Of a DNA stretch of 64,000 nucleotides, positions 62,295-64,000 are shown one piece after another. The stretch's first letter is position 1. The number at the start of each line of letters is the position of its first letter. The translations under genes were made by a program, and so were the position numbers. The DNA is from an uncultured Sphingobacteriaceae bacterium (lineage in GTDB: Bacteria; Bacteroidota; Bacteroidia; Sphingobacteriales; Sphingobacteriaceae), in assembly GCA_946887045.1 (NCBI GenBank), contig CAMPKC010000016.1, forward strand, positions 1 through 64,000, in the 5' to 3' direction. The notes under the pieces are model-generated. The model saw only the letters and a list, made by a program, of their open reading frames with translations, was not told where the DNA came from and searched no databases.

Positions 62295-64000
62295 ATGGAT
62301 AATTTGTCGTATCTCAGTAACGCACATTCGTCTTACATAGATTCACTATATCAATCGTATAAACAAGATCCGGATTCAGTTGAATTTGGCTGGCAAAAGT
62401 TTTTTGAGGGTTTCGACTTTGGCCGGGGCTCTGAAGCCAACGTGGCGGGGGCTGAAACCCCTGAGCACTTTCTTAAGGAGATAAATGTTCTTAACATGAT
62501 ACATGGTTATCGCGACAGAGGGCATTTGTTTACAAAAACTAATCCTGTACGTGAGCGCCGTAAATATTTTCCTGGTAAAGAACTTGAAACGTTTGGCTTA
62601 AGCGAGGCAGATCTCGATACTGTTTTTAATGCAGGTGTTGAGGTTGGCCTGGGCGCGGCAACACTTCGCGATATTCGCAAATTACTTGAAGACACTTATT
62701 GCCAGTCGATCGGTGCGGAGTTTACCTATATGCGTAATCCTGAAAAAGTAAAATGGTTTCAGGACAGAATGGAGAAAGAGCGTAATAGTCCGGCGTTTTC
62801 TGTAGATATCAAAAAGCGTATTTTAAGAAAGCTAAACGAAGCCGTAGTTTTTGAAAATTTTCTGGGAACTAAGTTCCTGGGTCAAAAGCGCTTTTCGTTA
62901 GAAGGTGCTGAGAGTGTGATTCCGGCTTTAGATTCTGTTATTGAGAAAGGTGCTGAACTGGGTATTGAAGAATTTGTAATCGGAATGGCACATAGAGGGC
63001 GTTTAAATGTGCTTGCCAACATCATGCATAAAACCTATCGTGATATTTTTTCTGAATTCGAGGGAAAAGGTTACGACGAGTCAAAGCCTTTTGGAGGAGA
63101 TGTAAAATACCACCTTGGATTCTCAACTGATGTAGATACTCAGGCAGGCAAAAAAGTCCACTTAAGTCTTTGTCCTAACCCATCTCACCTGGAAGCTGTT
63201 GATCCGGTGGTTGAAGGTATCACAAGGTCGAAAATCGATTTTAAGTATGGTGGCGACAACACGAAGATCGCACCAATTTTAATACATGGTGATGCTTCTG
63301 TTGCGGGTCAGGGAATCGTTTACGAAGTGTTACAAATGTCGAAACTTGATGGTTATAAAACAGGTGGAACAATTCACTTGATTATCAATAACCAGGTTGG
63401 TTTTACAACAAACTATAAAGATGCCCGTTCGTCGACATATTCTACAGATCTGGCTAAAGTGGTTTTATCACCGGTATTCCATGTAAACGGCGACGACGTA
63501 GAAGCGCTTGTTTATGCCGTGAACATGGCAATGGAATATCGTCAGCAATTTCATAATGATGTGTTTATCGATATCCTGTGCTATCGCAGGTTCGGGCATA
63601 ACGAGGCTGATGAGCCGAAATTTACTCAGCCATTATTATACAAGGCAATAGAAAAGCATCCTAATCCACGGGAAATCTACAATAAGAAATTAATGGAGCA
63701 CGGTAGCGTTGACGCTAATCTTGCTACAGAAATGGAAAAAGAATTCCGCGCTCTATTGCAAGAGCGGTTAAACGAATCGAAAGAAAGTAATGTTTACGAA
63801 CCGAACCAAATGTACTCTGGTGCATGGACGGGTTTGAAAATGGCTTCCCCTGAAGATATATTTGCTCCTGCTAAAACTGCAGTTTCTAAAGAAGTATTCC
63901 TGGATATTGCAAAGCAGATTACACAGCTCCCATCTGATAAAAAATTCTTTAAGAAGATCGAGAAGCTTTTTGATGATCGCAAGAAAATGGTCGAAAGCCA
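62295..64000 (+). CDS. sucA: 2-oxoglutarate dehydrogenase E1 component, 5' part
   Basis: 568 codons are in the window and the frame is open at 64000, so the gene is cut by the end. The start SYLSNAHSSYIDSLYQSYKQ and EFGWQKFFEGFDFG are typical of the N-terminal helix. Thiamine-enzyme motifs are GMAHRGRLNVLANI near 231, PSHLEAVDPVVEG near 296, IHGDASVAGQGIVYE near 332, INNQVGFTT near 366, and CYRRFGHNEADEPKFTQP near 428. SucA decarboxylates 2-oxoglutarate in the TCA cycle. sucB is expected just outside the window. Confidence 0.97.
   Translation, partial: MDNLSYLSNAHSSYIDSLYQSYKQDPDSVEFGWQKFFEGFDFGRGSEANVAGAETPEHFLKEINVLNMIHGYRDRGHLFTKTNPVRERRKYFPGKELETFGLSEADLDTVFNAGVEVGLGAATLRDIRKLLEDTYCQSIGAEFTYMRNPEKVKWFQDRMEKERNSPAFSVDIKKRILRKLNEAVVFENFLGTKFLGQKRFSLEGAESVIPALDSVIEKGAELGIEEFVIGMAHRGRLNVLANIMHKTYRDIFSEFEGKGYDESKPFGGDVKYHLGFSTDVDTQAGKKVHLSLCPNPSHLEAVDPVVEGITRSKIDFKYGGDNTKIAPILIHGDASVAGQGIVYEVLQMSKLDGYKTGGTIHLIINNQVGFTTNYKDARSSTYSTDLAKVVLSPVFHVNGDDVEALVYAVNMAMEYRQQFHNDVFIDILCYRRFGHNEADEPKFTQPLLYKAIEKHPNPREIYNKKLMEHGSVDANLATEMEKEFRALLQERLNESKESNVYEPNQMYSGAWTGLKMASPEDIFAPAKTAVSKEVFLDIAKQITQLPSDKKFFKKIEKLFDDRKKMVES

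Noticed and set aside
1..64000. CRISPR arrays, tRNA and rRNA genes, prophage or defence genes
   Set aside because: No regularly spaced identical repeats, cloverleaf sequences, rRNA segments or phage/defence protein motifs were recognised on reading.

Overview
The window comes from a chromosome of a Bacteroidota member, most likely Sphingobacteriaceae (Pedobacter or a close relative). The reasons are SusC/SusD pairs with CKK-type lipoprotein N-termini, promoter -7 boxes of the TAnnTTTG type, the gene order rsmA-pdxA-DUF177-rpmF-plsX-fabH-accB-accC, and many start regions without an obvious Shine-Dalgarno. I found no rRNA, tRNA, CRISPR array or intact transposase.

Bases 1-38137 are one large polysaccharide utilization locus, almost entirely on the + strand. 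It opens with the end of a SusC transporter, then SusD, two fasciclin-domain lipoproteins, a second SusC and a second SusD. The enzymes follow: a PL1 pectate lyase, a GH43/GH117-like beta-propeller, a GH28 polygalacturonase, a 1232-residue DUF4450-like protein, a GH65/GH95-like six-hairpin protein, a PL11 rhamnogalacturonan lyase, two CE12-like acetylesterases, a GH105 unsaturated-galacturonyl hydrolase, GH31, GH2, L-rhamnose mutarotase, a GH106 alpha-L-rhamnosidase and a PL11-like FG-GAP propeller protein. A GntR-family regulator closes the locus. The set fits import and breakdown of rhamnogalacturonan-I/pectin: backbone lyases and hydrolases, deacetylation, removal of unsaturated uronic acids, side-chain removal and release of rhamnose. 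No HTCS or ECF-sigma/FecR pair is present in the window, so the GntR protein is the obvious local regulator.

Bases 38178-42145 hold a GH15 protein convergent with a fused trehalose-6-phosphate synthase/phosphatase. Bases 42146-43301 have no convincing gene but carry a perfect 46-bp palindrome. Next come a small hypothetical protein, a D-2-hydroxyacid dehydrogenase and a small outer-membrane-type protein.

Bases 45350-53301 are core genes: rsmA (minus), pdxA, a DUF177/L32/fatty-acid-initiation/acetyl-CoA-carboxylase cluster, and tatC. A strong terminator-like hairpin lies just before tatC. The rest contains rpiB, an M28 peptidase, a small barrel protein, two FKBP lipoproteins, a class I photolyase, a TIGR01777-type epimerase, a thioredoxin-fold 2Fe-2S ferredoxin, a CBS-domain protein, a DASH cryptochrome and the 5' part of sucA, which runs off the window.

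Several intergenic gaps carry short degenerate repeats or interlocking inverted repeats (near 14.8, 18.75, 24.45, 32.08, 50.95 and 55.4 kb). They look like genome-wide dispersed elements and are among the least explained sequences here.
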